From: Terriglobia bacterium
GTDB taxonomy: Bacteria; Acidobacteriota; Terriglobia; Bryobacterales; Bryobacteraceae
NCBI GenBank assembly: GCA_020073445.1
Contig: JAIQFE010000011.1
Span: 145,756 to 209,755 of the forward strand
Direction of reading: 5' to 3'
DNA: 64,000 bases
Every line of letters starts with the position of its first letter. The stretch's first letter is position 1. This document shows positions 43,714 through 51,975 of this stretch, piece after piece. A program made the translations under genes and the position numbers. The notes below the pieces were generated by a model. It searched no databases. It saw only the letters and a list, made by a program, of their open reading frames with translations, and was not told the origin of the DNA.

Positions 43714-45320
43714 TTTTTTATACCTAGGGTGAATTGGAGACCTTGATACCAGCCGTCCCTCGTCAGCAGACTGTAGTTTCGGCGTTGGTAGCTGCCCGAT
43801 AGTTGAAGCACCCGGCCGAGCGGGATCGAAACAATGGAAGTGACGTCCCAATCGGGCCGATAGGCTGCAGTGCGGGTCACTTGTTGGGCTCCGCCCGAGC
43901 CGCGGACTTCATACCGGACTCTCCGCAGGTCGCCATGCAGGCCCAGGTAAGCGTCGTCCCGCTGGTAGCGATCCGGGGTGAAGAAGCCGGCTTCGGATTC
44001 GGTGTCGTGGTCGAACGCCTCCCAATGCGTCAGCAGGCCCGCGTCCACGGAGAGGCGATTGTTGTAGCGGAGAATCTTCCGCAGCGTTGCCTCCGCGACG
44101 ATACTTTGGTTGTCGTCGCTCCACGTGCGGCCTTCCACGCGAGCCGATAGAGACGTCCTGGAGTCGATGGCGAATTGTGCGGCGCCGCCCATGGCGTAGC
44201 TGGAAATGCTCTGCAGGATGGCGCGCGGAGTGACGGCCAGGAATTCGCGACTCGTGGTGAGATCGAAGGTCCAACGATCGATCGGCGACGCCTTGAAGTG
44301 GGCATTGAAAATCGGCCGCATTTGGTCATCGAATTGGCGGTAAGAGCCCCCGCCTAGCAACGTCAGGTACGCGGCCGGGGCGAGCCGAAGCTGCGCGCCG
44401 ACCCGAAAGTTGTCCAGGTACATGGTCTGGTCCGGTCCCTCGTTGAAGATACTTTCCTTCGGCGCGGACGATCCGTACTGCGAAACGTCCACGAGGAGCT
44501 TGTGGTCGGATGCGAGAGTTTTCTCAAGACTCCAGCTCAAGAAGCTATCGTGTATTCCGTCCGAATCGTTGTAGATGTAAAACGCGGGCTGCATCGAAAA
44601 CCGAACGGGTTCGTCCAGAGTGTCTTCCAGCAGCTTGTACGCGTCGCGGAACGTCGAATCCTCCTGGACCCCGCCCTGGTTATTGATCTGGTCTCTCAAG
44701 GCAGCGAATTCATCCGTCGCTCTGCGATTCTCTCCGTAATCGAGCGAGGCGTAGACCTGCGAGACTTTCGCATCTGGAGACGCCGGCGCAAGGGCCGCGG
44801 CCTGGTTGGCAGTCCGGCGAGCCAGCGAGCGGCGGTTGCCCGCCCAATGCAGCACCTCGGATTTAAGCGCCAGCACTTCGGCATCGTCAGGGTGGGCGGA
44901 TAGCAGCCGGTTACAGAGCTTCTCGGCCTGCGAGTAATCTCCGCGATAGCGGCGCAGCCGGATTAATTCGATGGTCGCCTGCCTATCCTGCGGCGCGGCG
45001 CGCAGATAGGAATTGTATTCCTTGATCGCACGTTTGTTATCTCCGGCCCAGGCGTAGTTGCGGCCCAGACGGAGTTCGATGCCATGATCCTGTGGGGAGA
45101 GAATCTTCATTTCCCGCAGCACAGCGATGGCTTTCCGGTATTCTGCGGCCATGGCGTAGGAACCGGACAACGCGTCCAGAGTCGCGAGATCGTTCGGGTG
45201 AGCCTCGCGCGCGCGTTCGAGCGCCGCCAGTTTCTCGGCAAAATCCGGAGGCAGCGGGGGCGTCTGCGCGGCTGCGATCCATGCCGTAGCGAGTATCGCC
45301 ATTGGTAAGATCCGGCTCAC
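43710..45320 (-). CDS. TPR plus beta-barrel outer-membrane exporter (PgaA/BcsC-like)
   Basis: The 536-residue protein has a signal peptide (LATAWIAAAQ), five or so TPR-like helical repeats (residues 20-210, such as EYRKAIAVLREMKILSPQDHGI and NKRAIKEYNSYLRAAPQDRQ), then a region of alternating amphipathic strands to the C-terminus typical of a beta barrel. This TPR-porin plan is that of PgaA and the BcsC C-terminal part, which pass polysaccharide through the outer membrane. Both flanking genes overlap it by 4 bp (ATGA), so GT2, exporter and epimerase are made as one unit. Confidence 0.75.
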   Translation of the reverse strand: MSRILPMAILATAWIAAAQTPPLPPDFAEKLAALERAREAHPNDLATLDALSGSYAMAAEYRKAIAVLREMKILSPQDHGIELRLGRNYAWAGDNKRAIKEYNSYLRAAPQDRQATIELIRLRRYRGDYSQAEKLCNRLLSAHPDDAEVLALKSEVLHWAGNRRSLARRTANQAAALAPASPDAKVSQVYASLDYGENRRATDEFAALRDQINNQGGVQEDSTFRDAYKLLEDTLDEPVRFSMQPAFYIYNDSDGIHDSFLSWSLEKTLASDHKLLVDVSQYGSSAPKESIFNEGPDQTMYLDNFRVGAQLRLAPAAYLTLLGGGSYRQFDDQMRPIFNAHFKASPIDRWTFDLTTSREFLAVTPRAILQSISSYAMGGAAQFAIDSRTSLSARVEGRTWSDDNQSIVAEATLRKILRYNNRLSVDAGLLTHWEAFDHDTESEAGFFTPDRYQRDDAYLGLHGDLRRVRYEVRGSGGAQQVTRTAAYRPDWDVTSIVSIPLGRVLQLSGSYQRRNYSLLTRDGWYQGLQFTLGIKK

Positions 45321-46696
45321 TTATTCCACTCCCGGTTGCCCGTGCCCAGGTCGAACAGGTACTTGAGCGTCGTGGCCAGATCCACACCGAGACTCAACAG
45401 ACGTATGGGTGTCGCGGCCAGCATCATCAGGGCGGATTTCCAGCGGCTTCCCGGGTCGGCGACGATAAAGACCCCGATGGATGCCAGGACTGCTTCCAGC
45501 CCTACGCTGATCCAAAATATCCGATGGTTGAAAAGCGCAAAGTAGAGAAGCAGGACTGGGTAAGTTACTTTCTCAAGGAGAGAAAGCAACTCAACCCATC
45601 CCACGGGGCGCCCGTATCGCAGGGTGTGATCCTCGCCCCACGGGGCTCGATACTGCTCGTGGATCTGCCGCAGCTGTGCTCCAGCAGGAGCCTCGTGCCG
45701 GTGCTTGGAAAACAGTTGTGCAGCCCGACGTTTGGCTGCCTTGAGCGGAGAAAGGGGCAGAGCACTGAAGTAGTACATGGCTTGCAGGAAAGAACTGGAC
45801 CACAGGTAGAGCTGGCGGGGCAACCGCTCGACGCTAGGCTCGATCGACTCGCAGCGTACGTCGGACACCTGGATGTTGCGCCACCCTTTCCAGGAGAAGA
45901 AATGCCCGATGAAGATATCTTCGGAGTTGGTGAGATTGTCGCCCATCTGCGGCTGTGCGTAGGCGAAGCATTCCCGCAGGCGCGGCGCGCGGTAGACCAC
46001 CGCGCAACCAATCGGATTCAGGCGCGTTCCATACATCTTCATGTGGCCGTCATAGAGAATTCGCTGCAGAAACACATACAGCGAAGTACGGTAGATCACT
46101 GTTAAGAACTCGGACAGCCGGCGGGGACCGTGGGAAGGCTCGCTGGGGTCGAGGTGCAACTCAGTTTGGATGCGCGCAAGCAACGGGTTCGCCTGCCTCC
46201 GGCGGTCGCGGGTGAACGGCGACACCTCCCCGCACGCCGAAGCGACGCCCGCGTTCTTAAACAGATTTTCAATAAGCCGGGAGGCATAGTTCCTGTTCGT
46301 CAAGATTGTATCGGCGTCCAGGATCAGGAATGCATCCGCATTGCTGTTCTCGCATAGTTCCCGGACGGCCGTCGTTTTGCCTTGGGACTGGCTGCGGACG
46401 ATCAGCTCGATCTGCCTGCCGCTGAGTTCTTCATATCGGCGGACCACCTGCGCCGTCTGGTCCGTGGAGGCGTCATCGACAACGGTGACTTTGCGAATCC
46501 GAAAATCCTGATCGAAGAGCGATGCCAGACAAAGGCCAATACTCGATTCTTCGTTCTTCGCCGGAATCAGCACATCCAGCGTGGCTGTCTTCCAGTCGAA
46601 AGTGGGCGTGGGCTTGGTGCGTTCCCATCCTCTGAGCTTTCCTATCAGGGCGAGAATGACACTCGGTGATAGAAACCAGTACGAAATGGATGCCAT
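45317..46696 (-). CDS. Family 2 membrane glycosyltransferase (polysaccharide synthase-like)
   Basis: The 459-residue enzyme has an N-terminal helix, a GT2 domain (TLDVLIPAKNEESSIGLCL, VTVVDDASTDQT, the DxD motif in FLILDADTILTNRNY) and C-terminal membrane helices. The usual Q(R/Q)xRW processivity motif is not intact; the matching site reads RQLYLWSSSF. It could still be a polymerase like PgaC or a single-addition enzyme. It heads the three-gene operon, and a perfect palindrome lies 8 nt before its ATG. Confidence 0.82.
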   Translation of the reverse strand: MASISYWFLSPSVILALIGKLRGWERTKPTPTFDWKTATLDVLIPAKNEESSIGLCLASLFDQDFRIRKVTVVDDASTDQTAQVVRRYEELSGRQIELIVRSQSQGKTTAVRELCENSNADAFLILDADTILTNRNYASRLIENLFKNAGVASACGEVSPFTRDRRRQANPLLARIQTELHLDPSEPSHGPRRLSEFLTVIYRTSLYVFLQRILYDGHMKMYGTRLNPIGCAVVYRAPRLRECFAYAQPQMGDNLTNSEDIFIGHFFSWKGWRNIQVSDVRCESIEPSVERLPRQLYLWSSSFLQAMYYFSALPLSPLKAAKRRAAQLFSKHRHEAPAGAQLRQIHEQYRAPWGEDHTLRYGRPVGWVELLSLLEKVTYPVLLLYFALFNHRIFWISVGLEAVLASIGVFIVADPGSRWKSALMMLAATPIRLLSLGVDLATTLKYLFDLGTGNREWNK

Positions 46697-46704
46697 GATT
46701 CGAT

Positions 46705-46724
46705 GTTTGTTCTGCTGAACAAAC
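46705..46724 (-). promoter_or_regulatory. Perfect 8-bp palindrome with 4-nt spacer before the GT2 gene
   Basis: GTTTGTTC and GAACAAAC are separated by four bases, 8 bp upstream of the GT2 start codon. The position fits an operator of the exopolysaccharide operon or a hairpin that limits ribosome access. The arm order (GTTC then GAAC) is the reverse of the Gram-positive LexA box. Confidence 0.45.
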
Positions 46725-46788
46725 TCATCGGCTCATGGTCGCGGGAACAAGATATTTCCAGAATTCCCGCGCGGAATAGGCCGGGGGG

Positions 46789-47526
46789 TTAGTGCAGGGC
46801 TCGAAGCGTGGCTTCCATGGTGCTCTGCAGCGATTCGCGCGGCACGGTTGTCAAAAACGGCTGCGCCAGGCCCAATCCAAAGGGAATGGCGCGCGAAAGA
46901 GAGATCGCGCGGCACTCCAGATAGACACCTTCCGGACGCGGCTCGATCAGCCAGTAGGCGTTGATCCTCCACAGAAAACCGCGGCTGGTACCGGGCGGCA
47001 GTTCGCGATCGCCGTCCATTTCGGCGATGCGCGTGGAGCGGGAAAGCACGCTCCAGCGGTTGTTCCCCAGCGAGCGGTAATGAACATCGAAATCGCCATT
47101 GAGAACGACGGTGAAGATCTGCTTCTTCACCATGCGCAAGTGGATTTGCCACAGATCGCCATCGTGGCGGAGGAGTTTCGATTCGGTCACATCGCCGCGG
47201 TAGATATTTTTGTATTCATCGTAGTTCTGAAGAACGGCGAGCGTTCTGTCGACCGTCGCGCCGGGCACGACGATGGCGGCGGTCCAGTCATGGATCATGC
47301 CGTCCTTGACGTCCATGGAGCCCAGCTTATTGGTGGGCGCGATTTCGACTTGTCCCGGCTTCAGGCCGGAGGAAAAGCGCGGACGCCCATCGAGTTTCGT
47401 CTCGGCGGCCTTGCGGTAATCTTCGAATGCCTGATCGGTTTTGGGGCTGAGGTGCACTTGAAACTGCGCGGCCAGAGGCAGGGTTGCGGCGAAGGCCAGG
47501 ATCGGAAGAATCGGGAACGTTCGCAC
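46789..47526 (-). CDS. Secreted SRPBCC/START-like protein
   Basis: The 245-residue product has a signal peptide (cleaved near LAAQ) and a fold that reads as SRPBCC/START-like: IVVPGATVDRTLAVLQNYDEYKNIYRGDVTESKLL, then alternating strands and a long C-terminal helix (VPRESLQSTMEATLRAL). Such domains bind hydrophobic ligands. No catalytic residues are recognisable. It lies 93 bp upstream of the GT2 gene on the same strand and is divergent from tRNA-Gln. Confidence 0.6.
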   Translation of the reverse strand: MRTFPILPILAFAATLPLAAQFQVHLSPKTDQAFEDYRKAAETKLDGRPRFSSGLKPGQVEIAPTNKLGSMDVKDGMIHDWTAAIVVPGATVDRTLAVLQNYDEYKNIYRGDVTESKLLRHDGDLWQIHLRMVKKQIFTVVLNGDFDVHYRSLGNNRWSVLSRSTRIAEMDGDRELPPGTSRGFLWRINAYWLIEPRPEGVYLECRAISLSRAIPFGLGLAQPFLTTVPRESLQSTMEATLRALH

Positions 47527-47586
47527 TGAGTATTAGACGAAACGGGCGCGCCGCCTGATACACTAAAATAGTTCTCGCCTAGGTCT

Positions 47587-47660
47587 TCCCCGGTCGTCTA
47601 ATGGTAGGACAGCGGCCTTTGGAGCCGTGAATCGTGGTTCGAATCCATGCCGGGGAGCCA
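47587..47660 (+). tRNA. tRNA-Gln (UUG anticodon)
   Basis: A 74-nt cloverleaf can be drawn. The acceptor stem is TCCCCGG/CCGGGGA, the D-arm contains CTAATGGTAGGAC, and the anticodon stem-loop is GCGGC-CTTTGGA-GCCGT with anticodon TTG. The T-arm has GTTCGAATC, the discriminator base is G, and CCA is encoded. Its 3' part overlaps the end of the serine integrase frame on the opposite strand, which marks it as the integration target of the neighbouring element. Confidence 0.96.
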
Positions 47661-49202
47661 AATTTCAGTTTTGTCCGGATTCGGCAACGTGGCAGGATTC
47701 ATACGCCGGTGGGTCGCGGCTGCATCTGCCAAGATATCAAAGGGTTGTCGGTAATCAGCCACGAGTTCTCCTTCCTTCCAGACGCAGTTCGAGAGTACAG
47801 AATTTAGAAGTTTGCGTTTCTCCGTTGCTGGCTGACTCTCGAACAGCGTTGCGGCGCGTTGGGCAAGTTCCAGCAGTTTTATACCTTCCTGTATGTAGGT
47901 CTGGCTGGCGGCGTTATGAGTGTCGATGTCGCCTCTGAGTCGCGCCTGTTCGGCTCGCCATTCGACAGCCTTGCGGTCGAAAGAGTCGGCATCGATACGG
48001 CCATCGAGTTTATCGATGTACATGGCATCGATACGTTCCTGGATGCGCCCGTGCTCACGCTGGAGTTTTGCTATCTGCTCATCGTGGAACTTTTTCTCAT
48101 CTCCGTGGCTCTCGCGCAGCGCGCGCGTGACCCAAGCCAGCACCTCGTCACTGAAACTGATCTGCTTCAGCAGGGCCGTGAACTTGCGCTCCAGGACCTC
48201 TTGCCGTGTATACGGCTCGGGGCATTTCCCCTTGTAGCCGGTGCAATGGTAGTAAACGTAGAGTCCCTTCTTGATTTCGCCAACGAGTGCGCAGCCGCAA
48301 TGACCACAGGTGATCAGGCCACTGAAGGCGAACAGGTCTTTCCGCTTGTGGGTTTTCTTTGTGCCACGGCCGTCCAGGATCGTTTGCACTTGTTCCCACA
48401 GTTCTCGTGAAACAATCGGCACGTAGGTGCCGCGGTACGTGGCGCCGTCGAAATCAAAGTCGCCCGTGTAGATGCGGTTCCGCAAAATCTTGTGGACAGT
48501 GGATAGTGGCACGGGATTTCCGCTCTTCCTGAAAGTGAGTCCCTCTGTGCGGATAAGTGCCGCGATCTGCCTTAGCGAATGTTGACCAGTCGCGTAGCGT
48601 TCGAACAGCCTTGCCACGACGGTCGCCAGTTGGGCGTCCGGCGCGATCGTCCGTTTCCCATTGGGGCCCATGACGTTTACGTACCCGAGAGGGGCGTACG
48701 ACGGCCAGATTCCTTGCCGCGCTTTTTCCAGCATTCCCTTGCGCGTCTCTTCCGAGAGATTATCGATGTAGTTCTTGGCCATCAACACCTTGATCCCATG
48801 CATGAACTTCTCTGATGATCGGGAATCACGCGACAGAATCACATTCTCTTTAACGAAGTGGATCTCCACGGTCAGTTCATCTACGGTGACCCAATCCTTC
48901 AGATTCCGGTATAGGCGATCCGTTTTCTCGACGAGCAGCGTTCGGCAATCCGGATTGCCGCGGAGAAACAAGAGCATCTGACTGAATCCGGGGCGGCCAG
49001 CCCGCTTGGCCGTTTCCACGTCGACGAATTCATGCGCGACAGCTTGGCCGCGGCGTGCGGCATACTCGCGAAGAAGGCCCAGTTGGGCAGGGATCGAAAA
49101 GCCCTCCCGCTCCTGATCCTTGGAACTGACTCGGGCGTAAACCACAGCTGGCCCCAGGCGCACGCTAGAATCCGCTTCGGAGATCGTCTTTCCAGGGGCC
49201 AT
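47598..49202 (-). CDS. Large serine recombinase (integrase) ending inside tRNA-Gln
   Basis: From ATG 49202 (GGAG 7 nt upstream) the protein has 534 residues. The resolvase domain has VVYARVSSKDQEREGFSIPAQ with the catalytic Ser, and FVDVETAKRAGRPGF then LVEKTDRLYRNL. The recombinase domain follows, then a zinc ribbon (LITCGHCGCALVG ... YHCTGYKGKC) and a coiled coil (residues about 390-450), the plan of phage/IME large serine integrases. The last 19 residues, from LPGMDSNHD to the end, are simply the antisense of the tRNA, so the natural C-terminus is set by the attachment site. The protein looks intact. Confidence 0.92.
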   Translation of the reverse strand: MAPGKTISEADSSVRLGPAVVYARVSSKDQEREGFSIPAQLGLLREYAARRGQAVAHEFVDVETAKRAGRPGFSQMLLFLRGNPDCRTLLVEKTDRLYRNLKDWVTVDELTVEIHFVKENVILSRDSRSSEKFMHGIKVLMAKNYIDNLSEETRKGMLEKARQGIWPSYAPLGYVNVMGPNGKRTIAPDAQLATVVARLFERYATGQHSLRQIAALIRTEGLTFRKSGNPVPLSTVHKILRNRIYTGDFDFDGATYRGTYVPIVSRELWEQVQTILDGRGTKKTHKRKDLFAFSGLITCGHCGCALVGEIKKGLYVYYHCTGYKGKCPEPYTRQEVLERKFTALLKQISFSDEVLAWVTRALRESHGDEKKFHDEQIAKLQREHGRIQERIDAMYIDKLDGRIDADSFDRKAVEWRAEQARLRGDIDTHNAASQTYIQEGIKLLELAQRAATLFESQPATEKRKLLNSVLSNCVWKEGELVADYRQPFDILADAAATHRRMNPATLPNPDKTEIWLPGMDSNHDSRLQRPLSYH

Positions 49203-49515
49203 GTGAAACTCCGTGTTCTTCGTCTGCCGCCGACTCTCGTCGCTTCTCAATCAGCTTAGAGGATGTCGGGGATTCTAGCAATTCTCCGTCGGCAGCGTCA
49301 GCCAGAGCCGTCTCGGTACCGGGTGCTTCATCACGCAGTTTGTCTTCATCCTGTTGCCCTCGCCGCTCTCTAGCATCCCAATCAAGCAGGACCCTGAAGA
49401 ACCCGCTCGCATTTTCGATGATCTGACGCGCATCTTCACGGCTCAACTCCCGTCGCGTCCGCGGCTGCCAGAATGCGACTGTGTCATCGGTGAAGTCTTC
49501 CAAGTGGCCGCTCAA
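49165..49515 (-). CDS. Integrase-associated 116-residue protein
   Basis: The product has a compact conserved-looking N-terminal half, TDDTVAFWQPRTRRELSREDARQIIENASGFFRVLLDWDA (in part), and a polar, probably disordered C-terminal half. It overlaps the integrase start by 38 bp, implying coupled translation. Its location matches that of recombination directionality factors or regulators in such elements, but I cannot assign it. The start is TTG at 49515. Confidence 0.5.
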   Translation of the reverse strand: MSGHLEDFTDDTVAFWQPRTRRELSREDARQIIENASGFFRVLLDWDARERRGQQDEDKLRDEAPGTETALADAADGELLESPTSSKLIEKRRESAADEEHGVSHGPWKDDLRSGF

Positions 49516-49586
49516 TCATCCAAGCCGCCTCGGAATCACACCGATAACGAATTACGAAAAGATTTCGATCATCCAGCGCTCCCTTC

Positions 49587-49907
49587 TCAGGAGTCGCCGA
49601 TCCGGTTGCGGTTAGTGCTCACTTCTTCCTCCGGAATAATGAATTTGTATTTCTTTCCGGCTTCCAGTACTAATTCGCGCCTGCGCCCTTTTGCGATCTC
49701 GCATCGCACCCGGTATTCGAAGAACCCGTGCTTGAGGCCCTCGCGCAACTCTACCGCCACCTTCATGAGAGCTCTCTCCAGTTGACTCGTACCGTTGTTC
49801 GGGCTTCCGGCTCCGCCCGAATGGATGCGGCTGTCTTCTAGCTCAGGCCCGGCCTTGGCATCCAGAGAAGACTGCGAGTTCACTTCCAAATCCGAAGGCC
49901 TGTCCAT
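49587..49907 (-). CDS. Element-borne 106-residue protein, unknown
   Basis: After a polar N-terminus the core reads LERALMKVAVELREGLKHGFFEYRV and AKGRRRELVLEAGKKYKFIIP, an alpha-beta module of about 55 residues that looks structured. No signal peptide or known motif. It starts 6 bp after the XRE gene ends and is likely cotranscribed with it and the integrase. Confidence 0.5.
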   Translation of the reverse strand: MDRPSDLEVNSQSSLDAKAGPELEDSRIHSGGAGSPNNGTSQLERALMKVAVELREGLKHGFFEYRVRCEIAKGRRRELVLEAGKKYKFIIPEEEVSTNRNRIGDS

Positions 49908-49912
49908 TCTGT

Positions 49913-50665
49913 TTACCTTGGAGTCTTCGAGGGTGCACGCCGCGTTCTCGAGCGACCCCTACTCTGCTTCTTCTTCTGGTCCTTTCGTTCTTTCTGTCGC
50001 TGCAACGACAACTCAAGCTCGAAATTCCCGCCATCGGGAGGCCTCAAAACGGCCCTTATCCGCAGAGGGCCTTTCCCGTCATTGTCGTCTTGCTGAAAAC
50101 TAACCAACTCCATGCCGGCTGAGGTGAGCAAGTCTATCAACTGCGACCAGTTGAAGAAGTTAGGTCCAGCAAACGGCCTAGCTGCTCCTTCTGGAAAACG
50201 AGACAGCGTTGCCGGCTTTCGGTTGTCCGCCTGGCCCACCTTAATTCCTTGGGAACGATAGTATTGTCCGGCTGGGGAATCAGAAGCAGTCAACTCGGGC
50301 GGCAGCCCTGACAAGCCTAAGGCCCGCGGGGGGTTCGTTATCGGAGACAACTCGATCAGAACTTGGCGACGCTTCATGTCCGTACGATTCGCGCCGAAGC
50401 GTTCAGCATAGGCTGTCTCAAGTAGTTCTCGGTACTCGGGCGACGCGGGCTCAAATCCGAAGCGCTCAGCCATTCGCTGAATGTGGGGTACGATCTGGGG
50501 CGGTGGCCTAAGCCCACGTTCGATTTTTGACAGCAGCCCTTGATCCATCTGCGCGGCTCGCGCGAGATCGGTTATGGAAATCCCGAGTTGTTGCCGGTGG
50601 TGGCGCACCAACGGCCCAAAGCGTCCAGCGACAAGCTCTTGGTCTTTCTGGGGCGTGTTGGGCAC
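49913..50665 (-). CDS. XRE-family regulator of the integrated element
   Basis: The protein has an N-terminal helix-turn-helix of the XRE type (FGPLVRHHRQQLGISITDLARAAQMDQGLLSKIERG, quoted in parts: LGISITDLARAAQMDQGLLS), a middle domain that resembles phage-type repressor extensions (PPQIVPHIQRMAERFGFEP), and a basic Arg/Lys-rich C-terminus (KERKDQKKKQSRGRSRTRR). I choose the GTG at 50665 because a good promoter places the transcript start there; a TTG at 50683 in the same frame is inside the promoter. It probably represses its own promoter and the operon with the integrase. Confidence 0.78.
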   Translation of the reverse strand: MPNTPQKDQELVAGRFGPLVRHHRQQLGISITDLARAAQMDQGLLSKIERGLRPPPQIVPHIQRMAERFGFEPASPEYRELLETAYAERFGANRTDMKRRQVLIELSPITNPPRALGLSGLPPELTASDSPAGQYYRSQGIKVGQADNRKPATLSRFPEGAARPFAGPNFFNWSQLIDLLTSAGMELVSFQQDDNDGKGPLRIRAVLRPPDGGNFELELSLQRQKERKDQKKKQSRGRSRTRRAPSKTPR

Positions 50666-50671
50666 GAAGTA

Positions 50672-50701
50672 AGGATATGACAACTGTCATGTCCATGTCA
50701 A
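50672..50701 (-). promoter_or_regulatory. XRE promoter with operator in the spacer (leaderless start)
   Basis: On the minus strand TTGACA (50701-50696) is followed by 18 bp and TATCCT (50677-50672). The palindrome TGACAGTTGTCA (50689-50678) fills the spacer. Six bases after the -10 box comes GTG at 50665, so the mRNA would be leaderless. An operator between -35 and -10 is the classic layout of a self-repressing XRE gene. Confidence 0.6.
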
Positions 50702-51697
50702 GGGCTGGCGTCAAAACATCTGGCCACGTTCCTGGTGGGAACCCGTTGCTAGGATCACGCGATTTCGTTGGTGTAAGACGCCAAGTTGGCCAAGCTGACG
50801 TGGTCACCCGCATTCTTGAGTAAAACCACTTCCAAGGTTTCGAGAAAGCACACAAAGCGAAGGCCATGTTCCTTGCATCGTGGCCGGGGCCCCGGGACGG
50901 GTCAGGCGGATGGCATCGGCGCACCGAAAGCCCTGTACCCTCGGGACGGAACATGCAAAAACAACCCTGGTTGTTCGCCCGCCGGCGACGGCGCTCTTTT
51001 CCGGTCGATAGGAACCCTTCCGGAATGCTCGAAACGAGTCCCTTTTCGTGGCCGTTTTTGCCTCAATTTTCCTGAGAACCCCTGTAAGAACTAACTCGTT
51101 GATTCACAAGTATTGTTCCCATGTCCTTGGCTTTGCGGACGCACGTATAATATATTACTCACTAGAATTGGCGCTCGCGCAGAGTGGTTCCCAGACCCAA
51201 AACGTGCCCGAGCCAGACCCGACGGCTCGCGCACTCCTGCGAGAGTGCCAAGACCGGGAGACAATCCTAAACGGCACGGGCTTGTGTCTCCAGGAACTGG
51301 CGCCGCGCTTGGGTAAACAATATCGTGCCAAAAACGTTTGGACGACTATGAGCGCGCCGGGCGAACCGAATCCGGCATCGGTACGATTCCGTCCCCTGAT
51401 TGCGCTACGGGCGCGCAAAGACGTGCCAAAAACCTGGCTTCAGTTCGACTTCCCGCTAATTGGTAACAGCGGATCGTCCAACTGTTTAGGACCGTTATTG
51501 GGCCTTATCGGTATGTCATCTGGACATTTCCACTGGGGGGGAGGGGCATCAAGCGCTGAAAGCACTCAAGTGGAATCGATGGTTCGACCCAGGGGGCACT
51601 TTCCCGGCTTGCCGGTTAAGGTTTACGTGAGCCTCCCGTGCAATTTAAGCAAGTGTTTCCGTTCCTAGACCACAACGGCGTCAGTGGCATCAGTTCC

Positions 51698-51745
51698 GCC
51701 ACCTGAGTTCACCTATTAAGCCCAGGTGGCTCATGATGAGGAGCC
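51698..51745. repeat. Double inverted repeat before the cytochrome cluster
   Basis: GCCACCTG (51698-51705) pairs with CAGGTGGC (51723-51730), and overlapping it GGCTC pairs with GAGCC shortly after. It may mark the right end of the integrated element or structure upstream of the cytochrome promoter. Confidence 0.4.
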
Positions 51746-51779
51746 AGGGCAATCCCTAGTGTTCTCGCCACCGATCCCG

Positions 51780-51785
51780 TATAAT
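51780..51785 (+). promoter_or_regulatory. Candidate -10 box for the cytochrome cluster
   Basis: A perfect TATAAT occurs about 190 bp upstream of the first gene of the electron-transfer cluster. No good -35 box lies at 17-18 bp, so activator dependence is possible. The implied leader is long. Confidence 0.35.
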
Positions 51786-51975
51786 TGGACTCGCCGCATC
51801 TAAAGGCGGTAGCGTCCGCGTAGGTACTCTTTTTCTTCGAGCAGGGAACGGTTCATGTTAACTGGCAAACGATTCAAGCTGACAAAGTCCACTCGCTCTT
51901 GATGATGTTGGTGGGCGCCGCTGGAGCGAGCATAGAGTCGAAGTCAGGCAATCACATCAAGGGAGACAGGAGCCC

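Larger units (their letters stand above)
47661..51750. mobile_element. Small integrative element at tRNA-Gln (right end approximate)
   Basis: The element starts at the tRNA-Gln 3' end with the serine integrase, two small conserved-looking proteins and an XRE regulator, all on the minus strand, followed by about 1 kb of sparse sequence. No relaxase, conjugation, phage structural or transposase gene is visible, so it is an IME-like or degraded island. The right boundary is inferred: coding density is lost from about 50.7 kb and a palindromic structure occurs at 51698-51745, before the cytochrome cluster. No long direct repeat of the tRNA end was found; a 14-of-15 match to the T-arm lies at 51573-51587. 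Confidence 0.55.
50702..51975. other. 1.27-kb interval without a supported gene
   Basis: No reading frame here has a convincing protein signature. The longest plus-strand frame (51048-51668) has no ribosome site and irregular composition. Its middle part, from TTG 51168, reads ALLRECQDRETILNG then LCLQELAPRLGKQYRAKNVW and could be a decayed or novel cargo gene; a TATAAT box lies at 51146-51151. The interval also holds the T-arm-like 15-mer at 51573 and the palindromes at 51698-51745. Confidence 0.4.

Noticed and set aside
46705..46724. LexA (SOS) box
   Set aside because: The arm order is GTTC-N4-GAAC, the reverse of the Gram-positive GAAC-N4-GTTC box, and the operon is not a repair operon.
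47598..47656. C-terminal 19 residues of the serine integrase as a functional domain
   Set aside because: They are the antisense of tRNA-Gln, so their sequence is set by the tRNA and not by selection on the protein.
51576..51600. Possible tRNA T-arm (GGTTCGACCC)
   Set aside because: Flanking bases do not form a T-stem and no acceptor or anticodon arm can be drawn.
51048..51668. 206-residue plus-strand frame inside the sparse interval of the integrated element
   Set aside because: No ribosome site, no ATG near the part that looks structured, irregular composition and no known motif. Kept only as a possible decayed gene from TTG 51168.
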